In this document: piece after piece, positions 47,939-57,876 of the stretch
How the letters are laid out: each line of letters opens with the position of its first letter
How positions within the stretch are numbered: position 1 is the first letter of the stretch
Assembly: GCA_021818425.1 (NCBI GenBank)
Contig: JAKAEC010000004.1
Location: forward strand, 1 to 64,000
Length of the DNA stretch: 64,000 bases
Direction of reading: 5' to 3'
Source: Pseudomonadota bacterium
Lineage (GTDB): Bacteria; Pseudomonadota; Alphaproteobacteria; Acetobacterales; Acetobacteraceae
Translations under genes and position numbers: made by a program
Notes under the pieces: model-generated
Database searches by the model: none
What the model was told of the DNA's origin: nothing
What the model saw: only the letters and a program-made list of their open reading frames with translations

Positions 47939-49053
47939 GTCGGCGGCGCAGCAACGGCGCCAACGGTCTGGAAGCTTGGCCAGGCTACGTCGATGCGCTT
48001 TCCACATTGCTCATGGTCACCATCTTTGTGCTACTGGTGTTTGTGCTGGCAGAAGCCTTTCTTTCCAGCGCTCTGACAGGATCGGACAATACGATCAGCC
48101 AGCTGAAGGAACAGGTTGCCGAGCTAACCAAAAGCCTCTCGATGGAAAGCTCGAAGGATGCCACCTTGTCGCAGGAACTGGCCGCACTAAATGCCCAACT
48201 AGCCGCTGCACAGACCGCGAATGCTAACCTCAGTCAGCAACTTTCCACTGCTAACTCAACTCTCTCGGGACTGCAGACAGCACAAACGTCCCTACAAAGC
48301 CAGCTTTCAAATGCCCAGGAGGCTCTAGCATCGGCCACCGGACGCATCGCAATTTTGCAGGCGCAAGCGCCCAACAACAGCGATCTGCAATCCAAGCTCA
48401 CCAACGCCCAAAAGCTAAACAAGCAGGATGCGGCGCAGATTGCACTGCTCAACCAACAGATGGCGGCCCTGCGCGCGCAACTTGCCGCGCTGCAAGTAGC
48501 ATTGGATGCAGCCAAGACCGCTGACACAAAGGACAAGGTGCAGATCACGGACCTTGGCAAGCAGCTCAACGAGGCGCTGGCCCGGAAAGTTGAAGAGTTG
48601 CAGAAATATCAGAGCGTATTTTTCAAGACGCTCAGCCAAAGCCTGCAAGGTGAGAAGAATATAAAAGTCGTGGGAGATCGTTTTGTATTCGAAAGCGACA
48701 TACTGTTTCCCGTGGATCAGGCCACTATCACCCCGGCGGGTAAGGCAGAGATTGGCCAGGTGGCAAGCGCCGTAAAGAAGATTGCCACTAAGATTCCGTC
48801 GAACGTCAACTGGGTACTTTCAGTAGACGGCTATGCCGATGCGCAACCGATCAAGGGCGGGCCGTATAAATCCAATTTTGACCTATCTGCCGCCCGCGCG
48901 CTAGCCGTACTGGATCTGCTTATCGCCGATGGAGTGCCAACAAACCGGCTGGTTACCTCTGCGATGGGTGCCAACGACCCCATCGCGACTGGCAATACCC
49001 CGGCGGACTATGCGCAAAACCGACGCATAGAATTCCGCCTCACAACGCCGTGA
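47935..49053 (+). CDS. MotB-like peptidoglycan-binding protein with coiled coil
   Basis: WPGYVDALSTLLMVTIFVLLVFVLAE TM; long Ala/Gln/Leu coiled coil; OmpA domain SAARALAVLDLLIADGVPTNRLVTSAMGANDPIATG..AQNRRIEFRL. Confidence 0.87.
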   Translation: MSRRRSNGANGLEAWPGYVDALSTLLMVTIFVLLVFVLAEAFLSSALTGSDNTISQLKEQVAELTKSLSMESSKDATLSQELAALNAQLAAAQTANANLSQQLSTANSTLSGLQTAQTSLQSQLSNAQEALASATGRIAILQAQAPNNSDLQSKLTNAQKLNKQDAAQIALLNQQMAALRAQLAALQVALDAAKTADTKDKVQITDLGKQLNEALARKVEELQKYQSVFFKTLSQSLQGEKNIKVVGDRFVFESDILFPVDQATITPAGKAEIGQVASAVKKIATKIPSNVNWVLSVDGYADAQPIKGGPYKSNFDLSAARALAVLDLLIADGVPTNRLVTSAMGANDPIATGNTPADYAQNRRIEFRLTTP

Positions 49054-49610
49054 GCGAGGCTACTGTCATTCAGAAGGCGGCACTGCGACGTTTGATGCTC
49101 GCTCGGCGTGCAACCCAGAGCCCTATGCTAGGCAACACCCTAGCAAAACACGTCCTGGAAAGTGGCATCATTCCGAACGATGCGGTGGTCGGCGGTTTTT
49201 TCCCTATGCGCGGCGAAATCGACATCATGCCGCTGCTGCACGCGCTGCACGCGCGCGGTCACCGGTTGGCGCTTCCGGAAACCCTGCCACCAGGCAAGGC
49301 ACTACTCTTCCATGCATGGACACCTTCCACGCCCATGCGGCCTGGCCGGTACAAAACCCAATACCCTGACACGCCGCCCCTTGCCCCGAATTTCCTGCTC
49401 GTGCCGTTGCTTGCTTTCGACGCACGCGGCCATCGGCTGGGTTACGGTGGCGGTTACTACGACCGCACCCTCGCAAGGCTTCCAAACGCCTTCTGGCTGG
49501 GCTGCGCCTATGCGACGCAGGCGGTGGAATGCATCCCCACCGAACCAACAGATCTTCCTCTGCATGCGGTCGCCACCGAGATTGGCATCACCTGGGCACG
49601 ACAGGATTAA
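49050..49610 (+). CDS. 5-formyltetrahydrofolate cyclo-ligase
   Basis: VVGGFFPMRGEIDIMPLLHAL; FDARGHRLGYGGGYYDRTLA. Confidence 0.93.
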   Translation: MSEATVIQKAALRRLMLARRATQSPMLGNTLAKHVLESGIIPNDAVVGGFFPMRGEIDIMPLLHALHARGHRLALPETLPPGKALLFHAWTPSTPMRPGRYKTQYPDTPPLAPNFLLVPLLAFDARGHRLGYGGGYYDRTLARLPNAFWLGCAYATQAVECIPTEPTDLPLHAVATEIGITWARQD

Positions 49611-49735
49611 AAGCTCAGTTTCGGCAAACCGCCTCGCAAGCACAGCCCATATTCTGGCAAGAAATTTGAAACTTGCGGCCATACCACCCGGGGGCGCAGC
49701 ATACCGCTCTAATTAGGCGGATAAGGATCAGGATC

Positions 49736-50014
49736 ATGCCAAAACTTCTGGGGCCAGACGCACTCAAGACACTACCCGCGAACTGGCACCTGCGTCGGGA
49801 CAGGAAAGCCATCGTGCAGGATTTCACTTTCAAGACCTTCGCCGAGGCTTTCTCCTTCATGACACGCGTGGCGTTACTCGCGGAAAAGGTCGACCATCAT
49901 CCAGACTGGTCGAATTCCTACAACAAAGTCAGTATATCGCTTTCCTCGCATGATTCCGGCGGAGTAACACAAAAAGACGTGATGCTCGCTACGGCGATTA
50001 GTACTCTCATCTGA
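49736..50014 (+). CDS. Pterin-4a-carbinolamine dehydratase
   Basis: About 92 aa; [52 protein letters not shown]. Confidence 0.92.
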   Translation: MPKLLGPDALKTLPANWHLRRDRKAIVQDFTFKTFAEAFSFMTRVALLAEKVDHHPDWSNSYNKVSISLSSHDSGGVTQKDVMLATAISTLI

Positions 50015-50027
50015 CTGCCACGACAGG

Positions 50028-51425
50028 TTATTTGGCAGGCTTCACCGGCACCCAGCGCGGCCCCGGATTACTGCCGTCCTGCATCGCTCCCGTGATCAGG
50101 AACACAGCTGGATCCGCGCCCAGCGCCTCGACCTGTTTGCGAACATCCTGAGCCGTGATCACGACTATTCCGTTCACCTGCCGGATTACATTCCCCGCCA
50201 CGATGCCAGCCTTTGCGGCCGGACCAGTGGCAGAGGTGATGGAAACGCCGTTGGCCGCCGGCTTGCCCGCCAACCCCAGGCCGTAGGCGCTCAGCGTCAC
50301 CGGGACGGGTGGCGGCGTCTGGCGCTCGGCAATGCTTTCATCCTGCGCGGGTGGAGGGACAGCGATGACGAGCTGCGCTTGCCGCGCCGTGCCGTTACGG
50401 ATGAAATCGACCTCCACACTTTGTCCCGCCTGATACTCGGCCGTGCGGATGACCAGCGCCCGCGAATTGGCGATCTTTAAGCCGCCCAGAGCAGTGATCA
50501 CATCTCCCGGCCGCAACACCGACGTGGCGGGCGAGTTTTGGAAAACAGCGCCAACAAGAACCCCTCTGGCATTGGGCAGTCTTAGAGCCGCCTGGATTTG
50601 CGGCGTGACTTCCTCGGTCCCTACGCCCAGCCAACCTCGCGTCATCTTGCCGCTATGCGCCAGCGCCTCGGCCACCGGCTCTGCCATGGCCGACGGGATA
50701 GAAAAGCCAATTCCGTCAGAGGTACCGTTGGGCGCATAGATCGCCGAGTTTACGCCGATCACCTGTCCTTTTAGATTGAATAGCGGACCGCCGGAATTGC
50801 CCTTGTTGATAGCGGCGTCCGTCTGGATGAAATCATCAAATTTGGTGTCGCCAATTTGCCGGTGCAGGGCGCTGACAATCCCTGCAGTGTTAGTGTTAGA
50901 CATGCCGAACGGGTTGCCAACGGCTAGCACCCAATCTCCCACGCGAAGTTTTGCGGAATCGCCGAATCGCAGAAAGGGCAACGGATGCCCGGCATCCACT
51001 TTCAACACCGCTAAGTCAGCATCTTCGTCACGCCCTGCGATGATGGCGGGGTAAACCGTGCCGTCCGGGAAGGTCACGGTTACGTTATTGGCACCGTTCA
51101 CCACATGGTTGTTGGTAAGAATGTAGCCAGAGGGATCGAATACGAAGCCAGAGCCCAAAGACTCGACGGTTTTAGGCGGCGGAACCACGGTACTTGCGGC
51201 GTCGCCAGGGGTGTCTGCGGTAGGATGAAAAACGCTGGCACGGTCCTTGCCGCTACCACCATCCAGCGGCGGGTTCTTCGGCGCAGGCGCCATGGCGGCG
51301 ATGCTGACCACGGCCGGCGCCACCTTGGCGGCAAGGGCCGCCATGGATGGAAGCAGCTCCGAGGCATTGGCCGCCGGTGCGGCAAGCAGTAACAGGACGG
51401 GAAGCACGCGCACCAAAATCTTCAT
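50028..51425 (-). CDS. DegP/DegQ-type periplasmic serine protease with PDZ domains
   Basis: GSGFVFDPSGYILTNNHVV; GNSGGPLFNLKGQVIGVNSAI; signal peptide from ATG 51425. Confidence 0.93.
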   Translation of the reverse strand: MKILVRVLPVLLLLAAPAANASELLPSMAALAAKVAPAVVSIAAMAPAPKNPPLDGGSGKDRASVFHPTADTPGDAASTVVPPPKTVESLGSGFVFDPSGYILTNNHVVNGANNVTVTFPDGTVYPAIIAGRDEDADLAVLKVDAGHPLPFLRFGDSAKLRVGDWVLAVGNPFGMSNTNTAGIVSALHRQIGDTKFDDFIQTDAAINKGNSGGPLFNLKGQVIGVNSAIYAPNGTSDGIGFSIPSAMAEPVAEALAHSGKMTRGWLGVGTEEVTPQIQAALRLPNARGVLVGAVFQNSPATSVLRPGDVITALGGLKIANSRALVIRTAEYQAGQSVEVDFIRNGTARQAQLVIAVPPPAQDESIAERQTPPPVPVTLSAYGLGLAGKPAANGVSITSATGPAAKAGIVAGNVIRQVNGIVVITAQDVRKQVEALGADPAVFLITGAMQDGSNPGPRWVPVKPAK

Positions 51426-51489
51426 GCGGCAAGAGTGGCCAGAGCCGACGATCTTCGCAAGAGGGGTAGAGTGGTCTATCTCACAATCC

Positions 51490-52506
51490 ATGACCGAAGC
51501 AGAGATTCGCGATGCCCTCGCCCCGTTCAATATTGGCCGCCGCATAGACGGCGTGCATGTCCAGGATGGCCTTGTACAGGTCAGCCTTCGCGCCACCCGT
51601 GAGGAAGCAGCGGCGCTTGAACCCTTGCGCCGAGATATCGAGGCCCGTTTGAAGGCCATGCCTGGAGTACAGTCCGCCGCTGTGGTACTCACCGCTCATT
51701 CCGGCCAGCCCGCTGCCCCCGCAGCACCGGTGCAGGAACCGCCATTACTGCCGGGCGTGAAGCATATTGTCGCGGTGGCATCAGGCAAGGGCGGCGTTGG
51801 CAAATCAACTGTCGCGGTGAACCTCGCCGTAGCCCTAGCACAGCGCGGGCTTGCCGTTGGCCTGCTGGACGCGGATATCTACGGCCCCTCTCTACCAAAA
51901 ATGCTCGGGCTGAGCTCCAGACCCGCCGTCCTGAACAACATGATGCAGCCACTCACCGCTTTTGGGATCAAGGCGATGTCCATTGGTTTCATGGTGCCGG
52001 AGGACAAGGCAATGGTCTGGCGCGGGCCGATGGTGATGGGCGCACTTAACCAGTTGCTTGGCCAAGTGAACTGGGGTGCACTAGATGTGCTAGTAGTGGA
52101 CATGCCGCCTGGCACCGGAGATGCACAGTTGACAATGGCACAGAAGGCTAAGCCCTCCGGTGCGGTTATCGTCTCTACCCCGCAGGACCTGGCCTTGATG
52201 GACGCACGGCGCGGCGTGCAGATGTTCAAACAGGTCGGCATCAACGTGCTCGGCGTGGTGGAGAACATGTCTTATTTCTGCTGCCCCAATTGTGGCCACC
52301 GCGCAGAGATTTTTGGTCACGGAGGGGCTAGAGCGGAGGCGCAGAAAATGGGCGTGCCATTCCTGGGCGAAGTGCCGCTAGAGCTTAGCGTTCGTGAGGC
52401 GGGGGATGTCGGCAAGCCGGTCACGGCGCTGGAGCCTGACAGCGCGGTGGCAGCGGGCTTCTGCCAAGTGGCCGAGGGCGTGGCCAAGGCCCTAGGGCTG
52501 CACTGA
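51490..52506 (+). CDS. apbC: Mrp/NBP35-family iron-sulfur cluster carrier ATPase
   Basis: VASGKGGVGKSTVAVNLA; VENMSYFCCPNCGHRAEIFGHGGA. Confidence 0.94.
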   Translation: MTEAEIRDALAPFNIGRRIDGVHVQDGLVQVSLRATREEAAALEPLRRDIEARLKAMPGVQSAAVVLTAHSGQPAAPAAPVQEPPLLPGVKHIVAVASGKGGVGKSTVAVNLAVALAQRGLAVGLLDADIYGPSLPKMLGLSSRPAVLNNMMQPLTAFGIKAMSIGFMVPEDKAMVWRGPMVMGALNQLLGQVNWGALDVLVVDMPPGTGDAQLTMAQKAKPSGAVIVSTPQDLALMDARRGVQMFKQVGINVLGVVENMSYFCCPNCGHRAEIFGHGGARAEAQKMGVPFLGEVPLELSVREAGDVGKPVTALEPDSAVAAGFCQVAEGVAKALGLH

Positions 52507-52514
52507 ATATTTTC

Positions 52515-52961
52515 ATGATGAGTGAGATAGGCTTCTACCACCTTACCCGCACTGATGTTGCCGCGGCGCTGCCAACACTTCTGGGGCGTACCCTGGCAGC
52601 GGGTGAAAAGGCGGTGGTGGTATGTGCCGATGAACGCCAGATGGAGGCGCTGGATAATGCGCTCTGGCAATGCCAAAGTCCTGACTGGCTGCCCCACGGC
52701 ACTGCCCAAACTCCTCACCCCGAATGGCAACCAATTTATTTGACGACGGCACCAAAAAACCCCGCAGGAGCGCGCTTCCTGTTCCGCACAGGCGGCGTGG
52801 AAACGCCACCCGAGCCCTACACGCGCGTGTTCGACCTGTTCGACGGCAACAGCGAGGCAGAAACCCTCGCTGCCCGACAGCGCTGGCGCGTTGCCAAGGA
52901 GGCGGGCCACAGTCTTACTTATTGGAAACAAGAAAACAGTGGCTGGGTGAAGGCTGGGTAA
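52515..52961 (+). CDS. holC: DNA polymerase III chi subunit-like protein
   Basis: EIGFYHLTRTDVAAALPTLLGRTLAAGEKAVVVCADERQMEALDNALWQ. Confidence 0.88.
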   Translation: MMSEIGFYHLTRTDVAAALPTLLGRTLAAGEKAVVVCADERQMEALDNALWQCQSPDWLPHGTAQTPHPEWQPIYLTTAPKNPAGARFLFRTGGVETPPEPYTRVFDLFDGNSEAETLAARQRWRVAKEAGHSLTYWKQENSGWVKAG

Positions 52962-53312
52962 TCAGTGGCCCGGTCGCACAATTTTCTGCCATCCGCATGT
53001 TTGGAAATGCCGCGCACTGTATGAGTGCCGCCCGCTGCATGGACAGCTTAAGCACTGAATGGTTCTGGAGATGCACCCATCCCCAGATCATGGCCAAGGG
53101 CAACCGAGCGCTCGGCTTCCGTGGCTGACGACCCAGCAATACAGCGCCGAGGAGATTCCAGCAGCGTGGATAGATGCTACACGCAACCACATGCAGTTGG
53201 GCAGGAATCTGCCCCCCACAAGACACCCGTCGCGCCGCTCGCTGGATTTCCGGCGGACGGCCGAGTTTGTTATTGCAGATAAGCCGCCATACCGGCCAAA
53301 GGTAGGCGGACC

Positions 53313-53819
53313 TTAACCCGCGAAAGCGCTTTCCACTTCGGCCCACTCCTTCGTCCAAGACGGCGGGTCCTGCTGCGGCACGGCGTTCAGTACCGTCGTT
53401 GGTGGAACCAGTCGGCCCTCCTTTGTAAACGCCGCGCGAACCACGGCCCCGCAAGCCACTCCTTCGGGAACGCTGAATACTTGTTGCACGTAAATCCAGC
53501 GTTCGTCCCAACCAAGCACGTTGGTTGCCAAACTAAAACGCACGAAGGGCGCAACCGGCCGACGAAAGCGTAATGCCGCGCCGCCTAACACCATCCCCAG
53601 CTTCTGCCGGTGCATCTGCCGCCATACGCCGGAACGCAGAAGCATGTCCACACGACCCAGATCCATCAGCGCCAGATAACGTGAATTGGTCATGTGTAGG
53701 TTCAGGTCCAAATCAAGCGGCCAGACCCGAAAGCTGAGAGCGAACACCTCATTCACCCCCAGCTTCGGCCGCCGCCAAGCGCCCAAAATAACGCTCAGAA
53801 GCCGGAAAATGAGGTTCAT
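53313..53819 (-). CDS. Hotdog-fold acyl-CoA thioesterase-like protein
   Basis: DLDLNLHMTNSRYLALMDLGRVDMLLRSG. Confidence 0.82.
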   Translation of the reverse strand: MNLIFRLLSVILGAWRRPKLGVNEVFALSFRVWPLDLDLNLHMTNSRYLALMDLGRVDMLLRSGVWRQMHRQKLGMVLGGAALRFRRPVAPFVRFSLATNVLGWDERWIYVQQVFSVPEGVACGAVVRAAFTKEGRLVPPTTVLNAVPQQDPPSWTKEWAEVESAFAG

Positions 53820-55444
53820 GCGCTCTGCTTGTCCTGCGCTTCGGCCACCAATTCTTTGCGGGAAAGCTTGCCTACCACGGTTTTCGGCAGCGCAGTACGG
53901 AACTCAATCCATTTCGGCCGTTCTACCGGGGAAAGACGCTCGGCCAAAAAAGTCTGCAATTCCGCCTCGGTAATCTGTATGGCATCTCGAAGTCTTACGT
54001 AAGCTTTGGGTACTTGGCCGCGCTTGGCATCCGGCACGCCAATCACTACTGCCTCCAGCACCGCCGGATGCTGGTAGAGCGCATCCTCGACCATGCGCGG
54101 ATATACGTTGTAACCACCTGAAATAATTAAATCTTTAATCCGGTCAACCAAGAAGATATAACCATCCTCGTCGATATACCCCACATCGCCGGTGCGTAGT
54201 GCACCGTCGATGAATACCTTCTTCGTCTCGTCCGCGTTGTTCCAATAACCCAGCATCACTTGCGGGCCACGCACACAAACTTCACCACGCTCGCCCTGCG
54301 CTACGATACGGAAAGGATCATCCAACGCTCGAATTTCCACGGTTGTCTCATCCAAGGGCAGACCGATGGAGCCATCGCGCACTGCACCAAATAGATTGGC
54401 CGCCACCACGGGCGAGGCTTCGGAGAGCCCATATCCTTCAACCAGTTGACAGCCGGAGAGCTGCTCGAAGCGCGTTCGGATTTCGGCGGGCAACGGCGCG
54501 GCACCGGAAACGCAAAAGCGGATGGAGGCCAGTTCCCATTTTTCTTTTGCAGCTGCCTCGTTGATATTTGCATATATGGTTGGCACGCCGGGGAAGAAAA
54601 GCGGTTTAGTGCGCGCCAACGTCTTGCGTAGCAATTCCTTTTCGTAACGCGGCAGCAGAATCATATTCAAGCCCAGCGCCGTGGAAAGATTCATAGCCAC
54701 CGTCATCGCAAACACGTGAAACAATGGCACGAGAGTGAGCATACCAGAACCTGGCGGAATCTCAGGCAGCCTCCTGGCTACCTGCGCGCAATTAGCGGTG
54801 AGGTTGGCATGGCTCAGCATCGCTGCTTTCGGAATTCCGGTGGTGCCGCCGGTGTATTGCAGAACTGCTACATCCTCTAAAGGGTTGCAGGTTACAGGAC
54901 GCGGCGCAGCGCCTGGTGCCACCAGCGCACTGAAAGAAACGTGCCTTGCATCCACCGGGATGTCAGCCAAGCTCTTGCGTTTTGTCAGCCAGAAACCAAA
55001 GCGTTTCAAGGGGTCCAGACATCCCAGTATCGAACCAACAATGAGATGGCTCAGCGACCCGTCCGCCACGATAGGTGCAAATTTCTCGTATAGATCTCTT
55101 ACATCTAGCGTCACCGCAATGCGTGCGCCGCTGTCCGCTAAAAAATGTCGAATCTCGCTTTCCGCATAAAGCGGGCTGAGGTTTACTACCACACCACCCG
55201 CTTGCAAAATGCCATAGTAACAGACAACATAATAAGGCGTGTTCGGTAGACACAAGGCTACGCGAGTACCTTTTATCACGCCCAGACGCTGAAAGCCCGC
55301 CGCCGCACGTGAAACTTGCTGGCCCAACTCCGCATAGCTCGTGCGCTTGCCCAAAAAATCCATAGCCGTAACGCCAGGAAACCGCGCCACGACCTCACTT
55401 AGAAGGGCGTTCACCGACTGAACCGGGATAGCCGTTGCCGTCAT
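53816..55444 (-). CDS. fadD: Long-chain fatty-acid-CoA ligase / AMP-binding enzyme
   Basis: LQYTGGTTGIPKAAMLSHANL; YGLSEASPVV; RTGDVGYIDEDGYIFLVDRIKDLIISGGYNVYP. Confidence 0.93.
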   Translation of the reverse strand: MTATAIPVQSVNALLSEVVARFPGVTAMDFLGKRTSYAELGQQVSRAAAGFQRLGVIKGTRVALCLPNTPYYVVCYYGILQAGGVVVNLSPLYAESEIRHFLADSGARIAVTLDVRDLYEKFAPIVADGSLSHLIVGSILGCLDPLKRFGFWLTKRKSLADIPVDARHVSFSALVAPGAAPRPVTCNPLEDVAVLQYTGGTTGIPKAAMLSHANLTANCAQVARRLPEIPPGSGMLTLVPLFHVFAMTVAMNLSTALGLNMILLPRYEKELLRKTLARTKPLFFPGVPTIYANINEAAAKEKWELASIRFCVSGAAPLPAEIRTRFEQLSGCQLVEGYGLSEASPVVAANLFGAVRDGSIGLPLDETTVEIRALDDPFRIVAQGERGEVCVRGPQVMLGYWNNADETKKVFIDGALRTGDVGYIDEDGYIFLVDRIKDLIISGGYNVYPRMVEDALYQHPAVLEAVVIGVPDAKRGQVPKAYVRLRDAIQITEAELQTFLAERLSPVERPKWIEFRTALPKTVVGKLSRKELVAEAQDKQSA

Positions 55445-55445
55445 C

Positions 55446-55919
55446 TCAGCCTCCTGCGCAGGGTGCCAACGCCATAGCCGGACGAGTCCAGACTTCGGAA
55501 CGGCCAAGTAGCGGAATTCCGACGTAGCCGCGCACATGCAGCACGCCATCCGTCGCCATATACATTATGCAATGATAGGTTTTGCCATTTTCAGGATCGT
55601 AGACCCAGCCGCCTCGCCAGCCACCTTCGCCATCCGACACAAAACCGCCCAGAACAGAAAGCCCGCAGAGCGTCCTGCCTCGGAGCGCGACATCGGGGTT
55701 GCGACTATCGGTTTTGGGCTTGCCAGTCGAATCCAGAGGCACGCGCAGCCATTCGATCTTGCCACACAAACTGCCCCCGCATCGCAAAATCTCAATCCCG
55801 GCCTTACCGGTGTGGTCAAGCCACCAGCCCACAGGGGTATTATCCGCCCAGGCCGGCTGGCAAGCCCAGGCAAAACAGATCAAGGCCAGGAAGATTTTCG
55901 CGTGGCATTTGAAAGCCAT
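55446..55919 (-). CDS. DUF2147-family secreted protein
   Basis: Signal peptide; GWWLDHTGKAGIEILRCGGSLCGKIEWL; GGWRGGWVYDPENGKTY. Confidence 0.87.
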   Translation of the reverse strand: MAFKCHAKIFLALICFAWACQPAWADNTPVGWWLDHTGKAGIEILRCGGSLCGKIEWLRVPLDSTGKPKTDSRNPDVALRGRTLCGLSVLGGFVSDGEGGWRGGWVYDPENGKTYHCIMYMATDGVLHVRGYVGIPLLGRSEVWTRPAMALAPCAGG

Positions 55920-56069
55920 CTCTTGCTTTTCATCCCTATTTGGTGTTTTATGTGCACAATACGTTAGGCATCAGCCCTATACAACAGCTAATGACAACAA
56001 AATTAGAAAACGACGAACAAAGAAAAATAGCTCGACAGCACTAACAAGCTGAGGAGGAATAACAATACA

Positions 56070-57404
56070 ATGAAAACCGAACCTTCCGTGAAACGACATT
56101 CGCTTGCCGCATCCATGCTCGGTGTCGTCGCTTGCCTTGGCCTCACGCAAGCGGCGTACGCCTCGGGTTTTGGCCTGCGGGAGAGTTCGGCTGACGCGCT
56201 GGGAAATGCGTTCACAGGAGGCGAGGCCAAAGCCTATGACGCCGGCACCGTCTGGGCCAACCCGGCCGGCATGGCGCTGCTGCAGCAGAATGAGTTTGAT
56301 GGCGATGTAAGTTATATCGGCCCCTCAGCTACATTTTCGGGCTATAACACTAACCCGCTCACCGGCGGTACTGTCAACGGCGTGCAGGGTGGCAATGCAG
56401 TCGCACCTGCGGCCTCTGGTGCTCTGTTCGGCGTTCTGGCTCTGGCACCAGACTGGAGGCTCGGCTTTTCCGTCACCAACCCTTATGGTGAGCGCACATC
56501 CTACCCCAGCAACTTCGTCGGCCGCTATCAGAGCCTCGTCTCTAGCATCACCGGCATCGATTTTGATCTCGCCATGTCCTACAAGTTCAACAACCATGTC
56601 TCCGTCGGAGGCGGTCCGGTTTTTGAATATTTCGATGCACGGCTCACTCAGGCACTGAACGTGCCAGTGCTAAGCGCTGCCACCGGCCAGGATCCGATTG
56701 CCGATGTCTACGGCAGCGATGTCGGGATTGGCTATAATCTTGGGATCCTCTACAGAATTGACAACGCGACGCGCATCGGCATCGATTATCATTCCCGCAT
56801 CCGCCATGATATCATGGGCACACAGCGGATTACTGTTCCGACAATCTATTCCGCGCTGAGCCCCGCCACAGCTGCGCTGCTGAACGCAGGCAACAGCAGT
56901 GCCAGCACCACCATCACCATGCCAGATTCGGTGGATATGGGGGTTTATCACCAGATTACGCCGGCATGGGCGGTCATGGGCAGCTTGCAGTGGACCCATT
57001 GGGCGCTACTCAACAGCATACATGTAACGCCCACAAATGGCTATCCGGGCACTACAATTTACGAGAACTGGCGCAATACGTGGTTTCTGGGCATCGGCAC
57101 CAATTATCAGCTAACCGACCGGATCATGCTACAGGCTGGCTTCGCCTTCGATGAATCTCCAGTTACGAATTCCAACCGCACCTCTCGCGTACCAGATGCC
57201 AACCACTACGACCTTGGCATGGGCGTGCAATACAAGATCACCCCGGCGGCGACATTCGACTTTGCCTACTGCCATGTATTCTCACCGGGCGGCAGCATCA
57301 ATAGCACTGCCTCCAGCACACTGCCAACACCCAGCGGCACACTTATTGGCAGCTACGCGATCTCGGATAATTCCATGACCGCCGGTGTGACAATGAAGTT
57401 CTGA
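56070..57404 (+). CDS. FadL/OmpP1-family long-chain fatty acid outer-membrane transporter
   Basis: Signal peptide; SGFGLRESSADALGNAFTGGEAKAYDAGTVWANPAGMALL; terminal aromatic F. Confidence 0.93.
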   Translation: MKTEPSVKRHSLAASMLGVVACLGLTQAAYASGFGLRESSADALGNAFTGGEAKAYDAGTVWANPAGMALLQQNEFDGDVSYIGPSATFSGYNTNPLTGGTVNGVQGGNAVAPAASGALFGVLALAPDWRLGFSVTNPYGERTSYPSNFVGRYQSLVSSITGIDFDLAMSYKFNNHVSVGGGPVFEYFDARLTQALNVPVLSAATGQDPIADVYGSDVGIGYNLGILYRIDNATRIGIDYHSRIRHDIMGTQRITVPTIYSALSPATAALLNAGNSSASTTITMPDSVDMGVYHQITPAWAVMGSLQWTHWALLNSIHVTPTNGYPGTTIYENWRNTWFLGIGTNYQLTDRIMLQAGFAFDESPVTNSNRTSRVPDANHYDLGMGVQYKITPAATFDFAYCHVFSPGGSINSTASSTLPTPSGTLIGSYAISDNSMTAGVTMKF

Positions 57405-57408
57405 ATAC

Positions 57409-57876
57409 GTGAGGGCCAGGATGCCGAATCGCGACTCTCTCTATACGGTTACACAGCTGGGCGCTGAGCTTGGCATCACGGTGCGGACGCTATACTTCTA
57501 CGAAGCGCAGGGGCTTATCTCACCTCGCCGCGCAGGTAACACACGCGTCTATTCGCAACGCGACCGCGCGCGCATGATCCTTATTTTGCGCGGCAAGCGG
57601 CTTGGCTTCTCGATTAAAGAGATCAAAGAATATCTTGAGCTTTACGATACCGACCCTACGCATGGGCAGCAGACAAGGGTACTTCTGAAAGCCGTGCAGA
57701 ACCGCATCCACAGGCTAGAAGAGCAACGTCACGCTTTGGATGAGACGCTTGCCGAATTGCGCAGCATCGTGCTGCAATGTGAAGAAGCGCTAGCGACGGC
57801 GGCCCGACCCACCTCGGCGTCGAAACCCAGCCAATCGAGAAAAGCCGCCTCCAAAACGATCGGGAGATCACCGTGA
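57409..57876 (+). CDS. MerR-family transcriptional regulator
   Basis: YTVTQLGAELGITVRTLYFYEAQGLISPRRAGNTRVYSQRDRARM. Confidence 0.92.
   Translation: MRARMPNRDSLYTVTQLGAELGITVRTLYFYEAQGLISPRRAGNTRVYSQRDRARMILILRGKRLGFSIKEIKEYLELYDTDPTHGQQTRVLLKAVQNRIHRLEEQRHALDETLAELRSIVLQCEEALATAARPTSASKPSQSRKAASKTIGRSP

Noticed and set aside
46799-49053. Zorya-type anti-phage system (ZorA/ZorB-like MotA/MotB pair)
   Set aside because: No ZorC/D/E-type helicase or nuclease gene adjacent; neighbours are efp, suhB, 5-FCL and other housekeeping genes.
52915-53511. 198-aa minus-strand ORF overlapping the thioesterase gene
   Set aside because: Overlaps a well-supported gene in another frame, low-complexity Arg/Gly composition, no recognisable domain.
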